In this document: positions 1 to 10,909 of the stretch, one piece after another | How the letters are laid out: every line of letters starts with the position of its first letter | Position numbering within the stretch: the stretch's first letter is position 1 | DNA from: Halostreptopolyspora alba | GTDB lineage: Bacteria > Actinomycetota > Actinomycetes > Streptosporangiales > Streptosporangiaceae | DNA: 64,000 nt | Reading direction: 5' to 3' | Assembly: GCA_003725585.1 (NCBI GenBank) | Contig: RJMB01000007.1 | Location: forward strand, 62,001-126,000 | The notes under the pieces: generated by a model | Database searches by the model: none | What the model was told of the DNA's origin: nothing | The model's input: the letters and a program-made list of their open reading frames with translations, nothing else | Position numbers and translations under genes: made by a program

Positions 1-262
1 ACATGACCGCCAGCGCGAGGACGCCCGGGGTCAGATAGTCCACCGGCGCCCCGGACCCGAGGTCGACCAACGTGGTGACGCTGAAGCCGACCAGCAGCAG
101 GACCGGGATGACCATGGTGAGAAGCAGCTGCTCCCCGTTGCGCAGCAGGACGCGCAGCTCCATGGCCGACTGCGCGAGGATCATCCGCCACAGCGGTGCC
201 GCCCCGGGGGCGGGGGAGAACATCGTGGCGTGGCGGGGCGATGGGTTTCCGGGGTCGGTCAT
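1..262 (-). CDS. ABC-2 type transporter permease, N-terminal part
   Basis: The gene starts with ATG (262-260) and runs out of the window at base 1, so only about 87 residues are visible. After a short hydrophilic leader (MTDPGNPSPRH) comes an ABC-2 membrane-domain beginning: an ELRVLLRNGEQ amphipathic stretch, then a first membrane segment (LLLTMVIPVLLLVGFSV). It lies 52 bases downstream of the ATPase gene on the same strand and would be its membrane partner. In mycobacteria an ABC-2 permease/ATPase pair also sits divergently beside the suf operon; its substrate is not established. Family call fairly sure; substrate unknown. Confidence 0.75.
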   Translation of the reverse strand, partial: MTDPGNPSPRHATMFSPAPGAAPLWRMILAQSAMELRVLLRNGEQLLLTMVIPVLLLVGFSVTTLVDLGSGAPVDYLTPGVLALAVM

Positions 263-314
263 GGTCAGCTTCCTAGCGAGCGGCGCGGGGCCCCGGCTTG
301 GGCTTCGGGGAAAC

Positions 315-1250
315 TCAATCTCGCAGCTCGCGGCCGGTGAGTTCGAGGAACACGTCCTCCAGGGTGCGCCGCTGCACGCGCAGCTCCTCGGGAAGGATCC
401 CGTTGGCCGCGCACCAGGTGGTGACCGTGGCCACGAACTCCGGGCCGAGGCCACCGGGCGCGTTGGTGACGATGACGTACTGGGTGCGCCGCCCGCTGGG
501 GTGGGTCGTGACGTCGCTGGCGGGCGGCAACGCGGCCAACAGGCTCGCGGTGTCGAGTTCCGGGTCGGCGTAGAAGCGCAACTCCTGGGCCGAGTCGGTA
601 AGTTCGCCCGCGGCGCCGTCAGCGACCACCCTGCCGTGGTCGATGATCACCACGTGGTCGGCGAGCCGTTCGGCCTCCTCCATGTGGTGGGTCGTGAGCA
701 CCACGCCGACCCCGGCGGCGCGCAGTTCGTCCACGAGCTCCCAGGTGGCCATGCGCGCCTGCGGGTCGAGGCCGGCGGTGGGCTCGTCGAGGAAGACCAG
801 CTCCGGCCGGCCGATCACGGCGGCGGCCAGCGAGAGCCGCTGCTGCTGCCCGCCGGAGAGCCGGCGCAACGGTGTCCCGCTCGCTGACGCCAGGCCGAGA
901 CGGTCCAGCAGGACCCGCGCCGGGATGGGGTGGGCGTGGAACGAGGCCATGAGACGTAGCCACTCACCGGCGCGAGCGCCGGTCGGGGCGCCGCCGGTCT
1001 GCAGCATCACCCCGACGCGCGGTTTGAGCTCGGCGGCGTCGGCCGCGGGGTCGAGCCCCAGTACCCGGACACGTCCGGAGTCGGCGCGGCGGAAACCCTC
1101 ACAGATCTCCACGGTGCTGGTCTTGCCGGCGCCGTTGGGGCCGAGGAGGGCGGTCACCGCGCCGCGTGGCGCGCGGAACGACAGGCCCGCTACGGCGGTG
1201 GTGTCGCCATAGCGTTTGACCAAGTCGGTTGCCTCGACGGCGGTGTCCAT
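315..1250 (-). CDS. ABC transporter ATP-binding protein (drug/ABC-2 exporter type)
   Basis: ATPase subunit of about 311 residues that would power the adjacent ABC-2 permease. Visible motifs: Walker A GPNGAGKTS, signature LSGGQQQRLSLA, Walker B LVFLDEPTAGLDP and the switch histidine in LTTHHMEEAERL. Its C-terminal extension (RRTLEDVFLELTGRELRD) is typical of DrrA/CcmA-like export ATPases. I start at the ATG at 1250 (MDTAVEATDLVKRYG), because the 13 residues upstream do not look like protein. It is divergent from sufR across about 300 bases, an arrangement shared with mycobacteria. Confidence 0.9.
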   Translation of the reverse strand: MDTAVEATDLVKRYGDTTAVAGLSFRAPRGAVTALLGPNGAGKTSTVEICEGFRRADSGRVRVLGLDPAADAAELKPRVGVMLQTGGAPTGARAGEWLRLMASFHAHPIPARVLLDRLGLASASGTPLRRLSGGQQQRLSLAAAVIGRPELVFLDEPTAGLDPQARMATWELVDELRAAGVGVVLTTHHMEEAERLADHVVIIDHGRVVADGAAGELTDSAQELRFYADPELDTASLLAALPPASDVTTHPSGRRTQYVIVTNAPGGLGPEFVATVTTWCAANGILPEELRVQRRTLEDVFLELTGRELRD

Positions 1251-1470
1251 GGTTCTCGAGTGTAGAGCGGGCGCGTGGCACACCCGCACGGGGTGGCGGG
1301 GTGCCGACCGGAGGTGGGCTGAGACGCGTTTCGGGACCGTGGCGGACGTGGATTACCCGCGGCCTCTGTCTTGTTCTATGAGACAGAGCTCCCGTGATTT
1401 GGTCAACCACGGGATGTGTGCCGCGCTCGCTCGGCGGGTCGGCGACGCGACCCGATTCCCGGAACTCCGC

Positions 1471-1489
1471 GAAGGCAAGGCTGGCCTTG
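1471..1489. promoter_or_regulatory. Possible DtxR/IdeR-like iron box upstream of sufR
   Basis: The stretch around the perfect palindrome AAGGCTGGCCTT (1477-1488) resembles the actinobacterial iron-regulator box TTAGGTTAGGCTAACCTAA, with AGG, AGGCT and CCT in register. It sits 60-80 bases before the sufR start, in the divergent region shared with the ABC exporter. Iron control of suf genes would make sense, but the match is partial (about 11 of 19) and may be chance. Confidence 0.3.
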
Positions 1490-1538
1490 GTGATCCATGA
1501 CATGCGTCACCGTTTGCCCGCAAGGACTGAATTAGGCC

Positions 1539-1553
1539 ACACTGATGTTGTGA
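1539..1553. promoter_or_regulatory. SufR operator, ACACT-N5-TGTGA
   Basis: The bases read ACACT-GATGT-TGTGA, a perfect 5-5-5 inverted repeat identical in its arms to the operator described for mycobacterial SufR. It overlaps the proposed GTG start of sufR (1550), so bound repressor would cover the beginning of the transcript or ORF. This supports autoregulation of the whole sufR-sufBDC-sufS-sufU-sufT unit. Confidence 0.7.
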
Positions 1554-2335
1554 AAAAGGTGAGCCAGCAGCGAGCAGCGGGGGAGTCCCTCACGGGGGCG
1601 GCCCACATGCCCGCGGGTCCCGAGCGGGGTGCCGAGAACGGCACCCGGGCACGGGTCGCCAGGCTCATCCTGGAACACGGTCCGATCACCGCGTCCACGC
1701 TGGGGGAGCGGCTCGGACTGACACCGGCGGCCATCCGCCGCCACCTTGACAACCTGACGCAGGAGGGCATGGTCGAGGCGCGCGACGACCGCTCGCGCGG
1801 ACGCCGTGGCCGGGGTCGTCCCGCCCGGGTCTTCGTCATCACCGAGGCCGGGCGTGACGCTTTCGTCCACGGCTACGACGATCTCGCCTCCAGCGCGATG
1901 CGCTTCCTCGCGGAGAAGGCGGGCCCCGAGGCCGTCACCGAGTTCGCGCGACGCCAGGTCGCCGATCTCGAACGCCGGTACCGCCCTCTCCTCGAGAAGG
2001 CGCTTCCGCAGCAACGGGTGCGGCTCCTCGCCGAGGCGCTGTCCAGCGACGGCTACGCCGCCTCGGCGGGGGAGGCACCGGCGCCCGGGGGTGGTGAGCA
2101 GCTCTGCCAGCACCACTGCCCGGTCGCCCACGTCGCCGCCGAGTTCCCCGAGCTGTGCGAGGCCGAGGTCGAGGTGTTCGGGCGGCTCCTGGGAACCCCG
2201 GTGCGGCGGCTCGCCACCATCGCCCACGGCGACGGCGTGTGCACCACACACGTCACTCCCCGCGAAATCACCACCGATGAGATGACCGGCCCGAGCCCCG
2301 GCGACGGCGGTCGACACCACACAGAGGACGTCTGA
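1550..2335 (+). CDS. sufR: SufR, Fe-S cluster-sensing repressor of the suf operon
   Basis: DNA-binding repressor that holds an Fe-S cluster and shuts the suf operon when clusters are sufficient. The N-terminal half is a winged helix ([21 protein letters not shown]). The C-terminal half has four cysteines in LCQHHC, ELCEAE and GVCTTHV, the spacing style of SufR cluster ligands. The start is GTG 1550, which overlaps the operator; a later ATG at 1607 is possible and would keep the whole DNA-binding domain. It is followed after 19 bases by sufB, with AGGAGG in the gap. The order sufR-B-D-(ferredoxin)-C-S-U-T matches the actinobacterial locus. Confidence 0.9.
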   Translation: MKKVSQQRAAGESLTGAAHMPAGPERGAENGTRARVARLILEHGPITASTLGERLGLTPAAIRRHLDNLTQEGMVEARDDRSRGRRGRGRPARVFVITEAGRDAFVHGYDDLASSAMRFLAEKAGPEAVTEFARRQVADLERRYRPLLEKALPQQRVRLLAEALSSDGYAASAGEAPAPGGGEQLCQHHCPVAHVAAEFPELCEAEVEVFGRLLGTPVRRLATIAHGDGVCTTHVTPREITTDEMTGPSPGDGGRHHTEDV

Positions 2336-2354
2336 GTCCAGGAGGATCCGCGTA

Positions 2355-3767
2355 ATGACGTCTATCGCGCACCCCGAGCTCGAAGGGCTCGGAACATACG
2401 AGTATGGCTGGGCCGATTCCGACGCCGCTGGCGCCGTGGCTCGGCGCGGACTGAACGAGGAGGTCGTCCGCAACATCTCCGACCAGAAGGACGAGCCGGA
2501 GTGGATGCGGAAGCGGCGTCTCAAGGCGTTGAAGCTCTTCGACAAGAAGCCGGTCCCAGAGTGGGGTGCCGACCTTTCCAAGATCGACTTCGACAACATC
2601 AAGTACTTCGTACGCTCCACCGAGGAGCAGGCCCAGTCCTGGGAGGACCTGCCCGAGGACATCAAGAACACCTACGACAAGCTGGGTATCCCCGAGGCCG
2701 AGAAGCAGCGCCTGGTCGCCGGTGTCGCCGCGCAGTACGAGTCCGAGGTCGTCTACCACCAGATCCGTGAGGACCTGGAAAAGCAGGGCGTCATCTTCAT
2801 GGACACCGACACCGCGCTCAAGGAGTACCCCGAGCTCTTCGAGGAGTACTTCGGCACGGTCATCCCGTCGGGCGACAACAAGTTCGCCGCGTTGAACACC
2901 TCGGTGTGGAGCGGCGGATCCTTCGTCTACGTGCCCAAGGGTGTGCACGTCGAGATCCCGCTGCAGGCTTACTTCCGGATCAACACCGAGAACATGGGCC
3001 AGTTCGAGCGGACCCTGATCATCGTCGACGAGGGTGCCTACGTCCACTACGTCGAGGGCTGCACCGCTCCGATCTACAAGACCGACTCACTGCACTCGGC
3101 GGTGGTCGAGATCATCGTCAAGGAGAACGCGCGCTGCCGCTACACGACCATCCAGAACTGGTCGAACAACGTCTACAACCTGGTGACCAAGCGCGCCGTC
3201 GCCTACGAGGGCGCCACCATGGAGTGGATCGACGGCAACATCGGCTCCCAGGTGACCATGAAGTACCCGGCCGTCTACCTCATGGGTGAGCACGCCAAGG
3301 GTGAGACGCTGTCCGTCGCCTTCGCCGGTGAGGGCCAGCACCAGGACGCCGGCTCCAAGATGGTGCACTGCGCGCCCAACACCTCCTCGACCATCGTGTC
3401 CAAGTCGGTGGCCCGTGGTGGTGGCCGCGCCTCCTACCGGGGGCTGGTACAGGTCCAGGAGGGCGCCGACCACGCCAAGTCCACGGTGAAGTGTGACGCG
3501 CTGCTCATCGACACCGAGAGCCGCTCGGACACATACCCCTACAACGACATTCGCCAGGACGATGTCGAGATGGGGCACGAGGCCACCGTCTCCAAGGTCA
3601 GCGAGGACCAGCTGTTCTACCTGATGAGCCGAGGGCTGGACGAGGACGAGGCCATGGCGATGATCGTGCGTGGGTTCGTCGAGCCCATCGCGCGTGAGCT
3701 GCCCATGGAGTACGCGCTGGAACTGAACCGGCTCATCGAACTGCAGATGGAAGGAGCGGTTGGTTAA
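2355..3767 (+). CDS. sufB: SufB, Fe-S cluster scaffold protein
   Basis: 470-residue scaffold subunit of the SufBCD complex, on which new Fe-S clusters are built. The N-terminus ([20 protein letters not shown]) and the beta-helix core ([34 protein letters not shown]) are characteristic. The C-terminal region has [20 protein letters not shown]. Length is normal and no intein is present, unlike mycobacterial SufB. A strong Shine-Dalgarno (CCAGGAGG) precedes ATG 2355. sufD begins 2 bases after the stop, implying translational coupling. Confidence 0.97.
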   Translation: MTSIAHPELEGLGTYEYGWADSDAAGAVARRGLNEEVVRNISDQKDEPEWMRKRRLKALKLFDKKPVPEWGADLSKIDFDNIKYFVRSTEEQAQSWEDLPEDIKNTYDKLGIPEAEKQRLVAGVAAQYESEVVYHQIREDLEKQGVIFMDTDTALKEYPELFEEYFGTVIPSGDNKFAALNTSVWSGGSFVYVPKGVHVEIPLQAYFRINTENMGQFERTLIIVDEGAYVHYVEGCTAPIYKTDSLHSAVVEIIVKENARCRYTTIQNWSNNVYNLVTKRAVAYEGATMEWIDGNIGSQVTMKYPAVYLMGEHAKGETLSVAFAGEGQHQDAGSKMVHCAPNTSSTIVSKSVARGGGRASYRGLVQVQEGADHAKSTVKCDALLIDTESRSDTYPYNDIRQDDVEMGHEATVSKVSEDQLFYLMSRGLDEDEAMAMIVRGFVEPIARELPMEYALELNRLIELQMEGAVG

Positions 3768-3769
3768 GC

Positions 3770-4930
3770 ATGGCCAGCCCGAACACCGGAGTCAAGGAGC
3801 ACTCCCACGGCGGAGATCTCCCGATCTCCCGACTCGACACCCACGGCTCGTTCGACGTGGCCGCCTTCCCCGTGCCCACCGGGCGCGAGGAGGAATGGCG
3901 ATTCACCCCACTTCGCCGGCTGCGTGGGCTGCACGACAGTGACGGCGCCGCCACGGGCGCCGTCACCGTCGAGACCCAGGCGCCCGAGGGCGTCTCGGTC
4001 GAGACCGTCGGGCGTGACGACACCCGGCTGGGCAGGTCGTTCCTGCCCAACGACCGGGTCAGCGCGCTGGCCTACTCGGCGTTCAGCGAGGCCACGGTGG
4101 TCACAGTGGCCAAGGACACCGAGGTCTCCGAGCCGGTCCACGTCAAGGTCACCGGGAACTCGGAGGGTGAGGCGTACGGCCACATCCTGCTGCGTGCCGA
4201 GAGCCACTCCTCGGCCACCGTCGTCCTGGAGTACGCCGGAAGCGCCACCTACTCCGACAACGTCGAGTACGTGGTCGAGGACGGCGCGCGGCTCACCGTG
4301 ATCAGCCTGCAGGACTGGGAACGCGACGCCGTCCAGGTGTCGCACCAGTACGCCAAGGTCGGCAAGGACGCCAAGCTCACGAACTTCATGATCACCCTCG
4401 GTGGTGACCTCGTGCGGATCTCGCCGAGCGTCCGCTACGCGGGGCGCGGGGGAGACGCCGAGCTGCACGGGCTCTACTTCACCGGTGCGGGACAGCACCA
4501 CGAGCACCGGTCGCTGGTCGACCACGACGCCTCCAACTCCCGCAGCCGTGTCGAGTACAAGGGCGCGCTCAGCGGGGAGGACGCCCACGCTGTGTGGATC
4601 GGTGACGTCATCATCGGCGAGGGCACCCAGGGCACCGACTCCTACGAGTACAACCGCAACCTGGTGCTCACCGACGGCACCCGGGTCGACTCCGTTCCGA
4701 ACCTGGAGATCTTCACCGGTGAGGTCGAGGGCGCCGGGCACGCGAGCGCCAGCGGCAAGCTCGACGACATCCACCTGTTCTATCTGCAGTCGCGCGGCAT
4801 CCCGGCCGACGAGGCCCGCCGCCTGGTCATCCGTGGCTACTTCGCGGAGCTGATCAACCGGATCGAGATTCCGGACCTGCGTGAACGGATCATGGACGAG
4901 GTTGAGGAGAAGCTGGCCCTCCATGAGTAG
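3770..4930 (+). CDS. sufD: SufD, Fe-S assembly complex subunit
   Basis: 386-residue paralogue of SufB that pairs with it in the SufBC2D complex. The conserved SufB/D core is visible from about residue 130 (SSATVVLEYAG) to the C-terminus (HASASGKLDDIHLFYLQSRG, then ARRLVIRGYFAELINRI). ATG 3770 follows the sufB stop by 2 bases, and its end overlaps the ferredoxin gene by 8 bases. Confidence 0.96.
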   Translation: MASPNTGVKEHSHGGDLPISRLDTHGSFDVAAFPVPTGREEEWRFTPLRRLRGLHDSDGAATGAVTVETQAPEGVSVETVGRDDTRLGRSFLPNDRVSALAYSAFSEATVVTVAKDTEVSEPVHVKVTGNSEGEAYGHILLRAESHSSATVVLEYAGSATYSDNVEYVVEDGARLTVISLQDWERDAVQVSHQYAKVGKDAKLTNFMITLGGDLVRISPSVRYAGRGGDAELHGLYFTGAGQHHEHRSLVDHDASNSRSRVEYKGALSGEDAHAVWIGDVIIGEGTQGTDSYEYNRNLVLTDGTRVDSVPNLEIFTGEVEGAGHASASGKLDDIHLFYLQSRGIPADEARRLVIRGYFAELINRIEIPDLRERIMDEVEEKLALHE

Positions 4931-5252
4931 CAGCGAGTTCGTCAAGGTGTGCGCGCTCGAGGATATTCCTGACGAGGGCGTGCTCGGCGTGGAGGTCGAC
5001 AACACCCCGGTGGCGCTGGTGCGCAGTGAGGGGGAGGTGTTCGCGGTCAGCGACATCTGCTCGCACGCCGAGGTGAACCTCTCCGAGGGGGAGGTCGAGG
5101 ACGGCACCATCGAGTGCTGGCTGCACGGTTCCTGCTTCGACCTGCGTTCCGGTACACCGATCAACCCGCCGGCCACGGCGGCGATACCCACCTACGTTGT
5201 GAAGATCGACGGCGACGACGTCCTCGTCGCGCTGAACGACCAGAAATCCTGA
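4923..5252 (+). CDS. Rieske-type non-heme [2Fe-2S] ferredoxin
   Basis: 109-residue Rieske ferredoxin. The two cluster-binding boxes are CSHAEVNLS and CWLHGSCFDL, the C-x-H...C-x2-H pattern (the second as WLHGSCF). The start is ATG 4923, overlapping the sufD stop by 8 bases; this gives an N-terminus MSSSEFVKVCALEDIPDEG normal for the family. Such a ferredoxin gene commonly sits between sufD and sufC in actinomycetes. It probably supplies electrons for cluster assembly or is an early client, though no specific role is shown here. Confidence 0.92.
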   Translation: MSSSEFVKVCALEDIPDEGVLGVEVDNTPVALVRSEGEVFAVSDICSHAEVNLSEGEVEDGTIECWLHGSCFDLRSGTPINPPATAAIPTYVVKIDGDDVLVALNDQKS

Positions 5253-5265
5253 GGCTGATAGGAAT

Positions 5266-7331
<2,066 letters not shown>

Positions 7332-7339
7332 CTCTCACC

Positions 7340-7852
7340 ATGCGATTGGACGCGATGTACCAGGAGATCATCCTGGACCACTACCGCAACCCGCACAACA
7401 AGGGGTTGCGGGAGCCGCACGATGGCGAGGCGCACCACGTCAATCCCACGTGCGGCGACGAGGTGACCCTGCGGGTCAGCCTCACGCCGTCAGGCGGGGA
7501 CGTGATCGACGGTTCGGCCACGGTCCGCGATGTCTCCTACGACAGCATGGGCTGCTCGATCAGCCAGGCCAGCGCTTCGGTGCTGACCGACCTGCTGATC
7601 GGAAGGAGCGTCGACGAGGGCATGCGGATGCTCGACGCGTTCACCGAGATGATGCACTCGAAGGGTGAGGCGGAACCCGACGAGGACGTCCTCGAGGACG
7701 CCGTGGCCTTCGTCGGCGTGTCGAAGTACCCCGCGCGTATCAAGTGCGCGCTGCTCGCCTGGATGGCGTGGAAGGACGCGACCGTGCAGTCAATGCAGTC
7801 AGTGTCGAACGACTCCCGCGAAGGCGGGGATGTACCGGAGAGTGCTTCATGA
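7340..7852 (+). CDS. sufU: SufU, zinc-dependent sulfur-transfer protein
   Basis: 170-residue IscU-like protein. In Gram-positive bacteria SufU accepts sulfur from SufS through a zinc site. The ligands are visible: NPTCGDEV (Cys and Asp), SMGCSISQASAS (Cys) and ARIKCALLAW (Cys), plus the insertion after the second cysteine that separates SufU from IscU. The N-terminus MYQEIILDHYRNPHNKG is diagnostic. The stop TGA overlaps the next ATG. Confidence 0.95.
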   Translation: MRLDAMYQEIILDHYRNPHNKGLREPHDGEAHHVNPTCGDEVTLRVSLTPSGGDVIDGSATVRDVSYDSMGCSISQASASVLTDLLIGRSVDEGMRMLDAFTEMMHSKGEAEPDEDVLEDAVAFVGVSKYPARIKCALLAWMAWKDATVQSMQSVSNDSREGGDVPESAS

Positions 7853-8208
7853 CGGAGAGTAACACCGCTCCCACGACCGCGACCGCTCCGGAGCAGGGCC
7901 AGGACGCGCTGGCCGAGGAGATCAGTGAGGCGTTGAAGGACGTTGTCGACCCCGAGCTCGGCGTGAACGTCGTCGACCTCGGCCTGCTCTACGGCGTCAA
8001 CGTCGACGGTAACGTGATCACCCTCGACATGACCCTCACGAGCGCCGCGTGCCCCCTGACCGACGTAATCGAGGACCAGGCCAACAGCGCGCTGGAGGAG
8101 TTCGAGCGCGAGGTCAAGATCAACTGGGTATGGATGCCGCCGTGGGGGCCCGACAAGATCACCGAGGACGGCCGCGACCAGCTTCGGATGCTCGGGTTCA
8201 ACGTCTGA
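7849..8208 (+). CDS. sufT: SufT-like MIP18/DUF59 protein
   Basis: 119-residue MIP18-family (DUF59) protein that helps mature Fe-S proteins; it is the usual last gene of the actinobacterial suf operon. Motifs: DPELGVNVVDLGLLYG and TSAACPLTD (reactive cysteine). The start is ATG 7849, overlapping the sufU stop (ATGA); upstream in-frame sequence belongs to the sufU region. A hairpin terminator follows. Confidence 0.93.
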   Translation: MTESNTAPTTATAPEQGQDALAEEISEALKDVVDPELGVNVVDLGLLYGVNVDGNVITLDMTLTSAACPLTDVIEDQANSALEEFEREVKINWVWMPPWGPDKITEDGRDQLRMLGFNV

Positions 8209-8236
8209 GGGCCGAACCGTAGCGGACACGGTGTGT

Positions 8237-8268
8237 CGCGGGGTGCCACGTGTGAGTGGTGCCCCGCG
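8237..8268. terminator. Bidirectional hairpin terminator after the suf operon
   Basis: CGCGGGGTGCCAC (8237-8249) and GTGGTGCCCCGCG (8256-8268) form a stem of 7 plus 4 pairs around a two-base mismatch, with a 6-base loop. It lies between the convergent sufT and the 726-aa gene. There is no T-run, as is usual in actinomycetes. Confidence 0.6.
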
Positions 8269-8323
8269 GTGTCGTGTGGGCGGTGGCCACAGTGCCGGGG
8301 GCCGGTGGGTCACACGACACGCT

Positions 8324-10504
8324 TCAGCGCGCCGCGGAGAGCACGGGCCGGAGCTCACCCACCAGGTCCTCGTCCCCTCGTTCCGTGAGGAGATCCATGA
8401 GGGCCTTCGGGTCGACCGGGCGGTCCTCGGTCTCCTCCCGGATCCGGTTGCTGATGATGCGCAGGGCCTCCTCGGTGGAGGCGGGCGCGGTGTAGCCGAT
8501 GAGATGTAGCGCCTTGCTGGTGGGGCCGTGGTCGGTGAAATCGGCGGCCGGAAGCCGGCGGGCGTCGAGACGGTCGTTCTCGACGGTGATGAACACCCGG
8601 TCTCCGGGTTGGGCCGAGAGCCGTCGCAGCAGCGGGCGCAGCGAGTCGAACGCGGGTTGGTCGCGCCAGACCAGGACCAGCAGGTCCGCGCCGGGAGCGG
8701 TGAGGCACAGCAGGCGCCCCGGTTGCAGGCCGAGGTGGGTGGCGTATCCCGGTGGGACGGTAACCGGAGCCCCGTTGAGGTGGTCGCCGGAGACGTCCAC
8801 ACGATGCCACCATCGCCCGTCGGGGGCGCGGAAGCACCGGGCCGAGGTGACGACACTGGGCACGTCGGCACGTTCGGGGGAGGCGGGTTCGTCCTCGTGT
8901 TCCTGCGGGGAAGCGGAGGTGGGGCGCCGCCGGATCGGCAGGCCGTTCACGGTGGTGGCGGCCGAACTCTCCGGGTGCAGGTCGGTGTGCCCACCGTAGG
9001 TGGGGACCTGCGCGGGCGTCTCCATCGGTGTGGAGGGGTCGACGTGGACGTTGCCGTCACGGATGCTCACGCCGGGGGTGCTCAGCAGCCACGCGCGCAG
9101 CGCCTGCTGACGGATGCCGAGCCGCCCCAGCCGGTTCTCCGCGTCGGTCAACGAGGGTGCGTCACCCAGCAGCTCCCGGGTCTTCCATCGCAACAGGTGC
9201 GGGTCGTCACTGACGAGCCAACCGTTGTGCAGCCGGCGTTCAGTGAACAACGTGATGAGCACCCGCCACAGCGGAGTGCCGAGCGAGGGCACCTCCACCG
9301 GGTGGTCGGGGTGGGCGTTGATCAGGTGGTCGACGGTGGCGGCGGTGCCGAGCCGCTCGGAGAGGTCACGCAGGTGCTCGGTGATGGGCGCGCCCGCGGG
9401 GGAGCTGAGCCAGTGCAGTAGCCGTTCCTCGACGCTGCGTTGCGAGTTGCGGATCTCGCTGATGTCGACGTGCAGCTGGTCGGCCAGTGCCCGGATGCTG
9501 ACAGGGTCGGTCGCGAACAGCCGCCCGGCCGCGACCGTGCGATCCAGCGTCTCCCAGCCGCTGAACAGCTCCTCCAACTGTGTGACGAGGGGGTGCTCGC
9601 GCGGGTCCAACGGCTCGGGTTCGGGATCCTCCCGGCGGGTCTCCTTGGGCCTGCCGAACGACGGCCGGCGCAGCGTGCGGTCGGGACCCATCAACGGGCT
9701 GCGTGTGCGCGAGTCCAGCCCGCCGGTCCGTGAGGAGGCGCGGTCGTCGGCCGTGACGGTCTCGGGGGCGGCCGCCGCCCCAGCACCCGCCGGTTGCGCG
9801 GAGTCGGCGTCCCGGGGCTGTTCGCCGTCGCGCTGCGCGCGCAGTGCCCGCAGGGTACGAATGGCGCGTGTGGCGGGAGTCTGCGGGGGCTCCGAGGAGG
9901 ACTCGGCGGTGGGCGCGCCCTCCTCGGAGTCGACGCCGCTGGCGCCGATGGCCGAGTTCAGGTACGCGAGGGCGTTGTGCACGTGCGCGGGTGCCGAATC
10001 CGGAAGCCAGTGAGCGAGAGTGCGCACCGCCTCGATCATGAGCGCGGGTGACGGTAGCGGGGCGCCGGTGGTTTCGCGGGTGAAGGGGTGCATGGCGCGC
10101 CACATGACGGTGCCGATCACGTCGATCTCGCCGCAGTCGCTGGAGAAGCCCCAGCTACGCATGGCCGCGGGGGTGGCTGTGATCAGCCGTTCCCAGCTTC
10201 CGGCGGTGGCCAGGATGGCGCCGCGCACCGGTTCGGCCAACTCGTCGGTGTCGACCGGGAGCTCCTGGAGCGACGGCACGAACTCGGCGAGCCTCAGATG
10301 CTCCCAGTGTTCGATCGCCAGCCGGGCCAGCGAGTGCGAGAGCCACGCGGGCCCCGCGATGTCGATCACCCGGGCCAGCGGGAGCGAGCGCCACCAGCCG
10401 TCGGTGAGCCGGGAGTGGCGCAGGATCGGGGCGACATCGCCGGGTCTGCTCCAGTACAGGGCGGGTACGAGGTCGGTGAGGCAGATCGGGGATACGGCGT
10501 TCAT
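8324..10504 (-). CDS. Large protein of unknown function (726 aa)
   Basis: I do not recognise a named family. What can be seen: a hydrophilic N-terminal alpha-helical region rich in Trp/Leu (residues 1-190); a low-complexity linker (about 190-300, many Ala, Ser, Glu, Arg); a central region with helix-turn-helix-like text (SIRALADQLHVDISEIRNSQ, about 340-360) followed by a leucine-rich region; a second linker (about 510-550); and a C-terminal globular domain (ARCFRAPDGRWWHRVDVSG onward). There is no signal peptide or membrane segment. The gene stands alone, convergent with the suf operon. Codon use is like its neighbours and it reads as a real gene; it may be a regulator with a sigma-region-4-like fold, but that is only a guess. 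Confidence 0.75.
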   Translation of the reverse strand: MNAVSPICLTDLVPALYWSRPGDVAPILRHSRLTDGWWRSLPLARVIDIAGPAWLSHSLARLAIEHWEHLRLAEFVPSLQELPVDTDELAEPVRGAILATAGSWERLITATPAAMRSWGFSSDCGEIDVIGTVMWRAMHPFTRETTGAPLPSPALMIEAVRTLAHWLPDSAPAHVHNALAYLNSAIGASGVDSEEGAPTAESSSEPPQTPATRAIRTLRALRAQRDGEQPRDADSAQPAGAGAAAAPETVTADDRASSRTGGLDSRTRSPLMGPDRTLRRPSFGRPKETRREDPEPEPLDPREHPLVTQLEELFSGWETLDRTVAAGRLFATDPVSIRALADQLHVDISEIRNSQRSVEERLLHWLSSPAGAPITEHLRDLSERLGTAATVDHLINAHPDHPVEVPSLGTPLWRVLITLFTERRLHNGWLVSDDPHLLRWKTRELLGDAPSLTDAENRLGRLGIRQQALRAWLLSTPGVSIRDGNVHVDPSTPMETPAQVPTYGGHTDLHPESSAATTVNGLPIRRRPTSASPQEHEDEPASPERADVPSVVTSARCFRAPDGRWWHRVDVSGDHLNGAPVTVPPGYATHLGLQPGRLLCLTAPGADLLVLVWRDQPAFDSLRPLLRRLSAQPGDRVFITVENDRLDARRLPAADFTDHGPTSKALHLIGYTAPASTEEALRIISNRIREETEDRPVDPKALMDLLTERGDEDLVGELRPVLSAAR

Positions 10505-10909
10505 CTGCTGGGGACCTCGACCTCCTGAGAGTGGCGCACGAACGGGACATACGCTGCGTGTGCTCGGCTCGCATCCACCGTGGTCAGGTTACCCGGCATG
10601 CCAGCCGGACATCTCCGGGGCGCCAGCGGAGCACTGACGGATGCCGGGAAACCGGGGGAAGCACACCGAGATCACGGCGACATTGCGGTGAGGCGCTTCC
10701 TGGAGATGGTACGTCCGTGGCGGGCTCGTGGGTAGCCCAAGGTGAGGGAACGCGCGGGCGCCCGTTCGCGGATCAGCCGGAACGATCCGCCGAACGCGGG
10801 GAGTTCGGCCGACACACGGGTAATCGTTTGGTGACCTAGATCACACTCGGGTGATTGCCACACCCGCGCCGGGCGCCCGCCCCACGAGGCCGCTGCTCGT
10901 GCGCCGCGG
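10505..10909. other. Gene-free upstream region
   Basis: 405 bases between the SseB-like gene and the start of the 726-aa gene, both on the minus strand. I see no credible gene. It should hold the promoter of the 726-aa gene. The one clear element is a CRP-like palindrome near its far end (10831-10844). Confidence 0.5.
10831..10844. promoter_or_regulatory. CRP/GlxR-like palindrome GTGA-N6-TCAC
   Basis: GTGACCTAGATCAC is a perfect match to the core of cyclic-AMP receptor protein sites (GTGA-N6-TCAC). It lies 327 bases before the 726-aa gene and just downstream of the SseB-like gene, so its target is unclear. Similar sites occur by chance about once per several tens of kilobases. Confidence 0.35.

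Noticed and set aside
3764-5191. 475-codon minus-strand open frame opposite sufD and the ferredoxin
   Set aside because: Shadow of the suf operon; no recognisable domain, and the plus-strand genes are certain.
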